Assembly (NCBI GenBank): GCA_963691705.1
Contig: OY829539.1
Coordinates: 46,075,656 to 46,139,655 of the forward strand
DNA length: 64,000 bases
Direction: 5' to 3'
DNA from: Viola odorata
Taxonomy: Eukaryota > Streptophyta > Magnoliopsida > Malpighiales > Violaceae
Shown here: positions 62,379-64,000 of the stretch, piece by piece
Numbering within the stretch: position 1 is the first letter of the stretch
Layout: each line of letters begins with the position of its first letter
The notes under the pieces: model-generated
What the model was told of the DNA's origin: nothing
The model's database searches: none
The model's input: only the letters and a program-made list of their open reading frames with translations
Made by a program: the position numbers and the translations under genes

Positions 62379-63101
62379 CTCAAAATATAATGTTTAGCCT
62401 ATCTACACTCCCTCACGTGTTTCACTCAAGGTGTTTTCTCTCCTCTCTATTGATCTCCCAATTCATTCAATCTACTCAACTTGAGGTTCTAAATTAAACT
62501 AATAAGCTCAACTTGCTAGAATTTAATTCTGAATAAGTGACAGACTTAAGAGATCAAGAATAAGCTGAAAGAATGCAAACAAAGACAACTTGGCACACAA
62601 GAAAGTTTATATCAAGGTAATTAAGCAATCAAAATAGCAAGTGATCACTAAATAACATCAATTAGATCAGAAAATGAAGTTGTAATTAGGATCAAGAGAA
62701 GCTCAAAGCAAACAAGAATTTCTATCAAGTAAGACTAAGGCAGAAACCCTAATTCACTCAAGTAACAAGTAACTAAGCTCTTTCATGACTTAGAAGATCA
62801 GATCACAACTCAACACAATTTAATTTCAACCAATTTTGAAAATTAGCAAACTTAGTGCAAACCGTGTATAGAAATTCAGAACTTGACTCTTGAATAGCAA
62901 ATCAACTTGAACTAAAATATTTCAGCTACTCTTAGTAATAATTCAGAATTAAGCTCTAAGACACCAAAAATAAGCAAAATAGACACGCAAAGATAAGTTT
63001 TGCAGGTTGCGAATCAAGAAAAAGAGAGGAACAAATCACAACTTGCTAGAAAAATTATGAATGATCAATACGTGTTTCAAACCTAATTCCTTGAACCACC
63101 T
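62379..63101. other. Leader of the third gypsy element
   Basis: Non-coding sequence between the candidate primer site and gag, in minus orientation. No gene seen. Confidence 0.4.
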
Positions 63102-63115
63102 TCACTCTACTACCA
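63102..63115 (-). other. Candidate primer-binding site of the third gypsy element
   Basis: On minus, TGGTAGTAGAGTGA lies two bases after the LTR end GTATCA. It partly matches the common TGGTATCAGAGC primer site (tRNA-iMet). Confidence 0.45.
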
Positions 63116-63117
63116 CT

Positions 63118-63774
63118 TGATACGTTCCTAGTCTGTTAGGAAACATTTGTTGTTGATCTTGCTCAAGGAATCCTCTTCAAACAACAAACAAGTAACTAAT
63201 TGACTCAATTAAGTTCCTAACCCAACCTTTGAGGATGATTAGAACCCTAATTCGATAATCAACTAGGATCTCGACTCAAGACCTCTAAGTTCCTAAACCA
63301 ACCTGTTTTTAGAACCCTAGAGCGAAATAGACGATAGGGAAAGATTTGTTTTACTTAATCAAAACTGAATTGCAATTAGCTAAGCTTAAGAGTTCTTTGT
63401 TAGAACCAAAGATGAGATACCTCACAATAATCTATTTTTATCAATGAATGTCTATTGAAAATAAAGCTCTAAGTGAGCTTATATAGTGTTACAAATATCT
63501 AGGGTTAGTCCCACAACAAACAGAAGTCCTACGCTAACTAGAATTGAAATATTAATCCTACACCGAATAGAACTTGTACAATTCAGCTTTCTAATTACAC
63601 AAGTAAAATGAATTTTTTTATGTAACTAGACCTAATTTATAGCTAAATAACATATTTAAATATCTAGCTAATAATAGTAAATAATTATCCAAAATTTAAC
63701 TAAGTCTTGATAAGCAAAAACAGCAAGAATGCGCATACAAGAAAGTTGGCGCATTCCTTGCGCTTCAAGGATCA
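63118..63774 (-). repeat. Candidate LTR of the third gypsy element
   Basis: On minus it runs from TGATCCTTGAAGCGC (63774) to GAACGTATCA (63118). A TATATAAGCTC box near 63476-63486 and a typical transcribed-leader style follow. The lower end is supported by the primer site; the upper end is a guess from TGAT/ATCA symmetry. Confidence 0.45.
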
Positions 63775-63798
63775 AATAGGCTCGGATTGACTTGAAAT

Positions 63799-64000
63799 TC
63801 AAGATGAGACTTCATCAAAGGTAGCTTGAATGATGTTGACAAGCTTCACCTTTGACTTGGCCATTTTCTTCAAGAGCGCCTCCTCAATCGCTACCTCCTT
63901 CTCGAGCTCCTTTTGAATGAGCAATGTCAAAGCGCCTTGCAACTTCTTGATCCTAGCTCGTGTCAATGGGCCTTGAGGGATTGGTAGCACATCTTTGGCT
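63799..64000 (-). pseudogene. C-terminal tail of another gypsy pol, entering from the right edge
   Basis: A frame of about 63 codons, open to the window edge, holds GPLTRARIKKLQGALTLLIQ. This is the kind of tail seen at the C-terminus of chromovirus-type pol proteins. It ends at 63799, just before the candidate LTR. Its element therefore lies mostly beyond 64000 and may share the LTR at 63118-63774 with the third gypsy element. Confidence 0.55.

Overview
This 64 kb window is nuclear DNA from a flowering plant, most likely a eudicot. The genes have GT-AG introns, AT-rich introns and spacers, a plant-type 40S ribosomal protein gene, a CrRLK1L receptor kinase, a predicted thylakoid-lumen FKBP, and plant mariner, hAT, Athila and Tat transposable elements. 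The pair HERK2-like kinase next to N-acetylglucosamine kinase recalls the neighbourhood At1g30540/At1g30570 of Arabidopsis (recalled from memory), which supports a eudicot origin. I cannot name the species.

Gene-rich part, 1-34,900. A broken mariner-like element (535-2,045), itself cut by another repeat at the left edge, is followed by RPS4 (eS4; five coding exons, intact). Next comes an eight-exon FKBP-type prolyl isomerase gene on the minus strand, complete except for one in-frame TAG in exon 6. A 1.3 kb fold-back repeat (8,280-9,604) separates it from a GDP-L-galactose phosphorylase (VTC2)-like gene of seven exons whose catalytic HxHxQ motif reads HLYFQ, so the nucleophilic His is lost; a 5'-truncated LINE-like insertion sits in its last intron. 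The single-exon HERK2-like receptor kinase, the seven-exon N-acetylglucosamine kinase and the four-exon WPP-domain-associated coiled-coil protein gene look intact.

Transposon-rich part, 34,900-64,000. A 6.9 kb hAT-type element with a perfect 8-bp target duplication (34,889-41,819) contains a nested 4.93 kb mariner element (35,083-40,012). Besides a lightly mutated DD39D transposase, this mariner carries two further open reading frames of unknown function, one 120-aa helical protein and one very acidic repeat protein on the opposite strand. From 42,370 to 60,327 there is an Athila-type Ty3/gypsy element on the minus strand, truncated at its 3' end. It is split in its protease region by a 12.4 kb Tat-lineage Ty3/gypsy element on the plus strand (44,134-56,504). 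The Tat element has two LTRs, gag, pol with dual RNase H, a tandem-repeat zone behind pol and three antisense ORF regions. The Athila 5' LTR in turn abuts the protease of a third gypsy element (gag-protease 60,328-62,378, with a candidate primer site and LTR up to about 63,774). The C-terminal tail of yet another pol enters from the right edge.

The most unusual items are the mariner element with two extra ORFs, the VTC2-like protein lacking its catalytic histidine, the nearly perfect FKBP gene with a single nonsense codon, and the antisense ORFs of the Tat element. All exon boundaries were placed by eye from splice consensus, reading frame and remembered family sequences.
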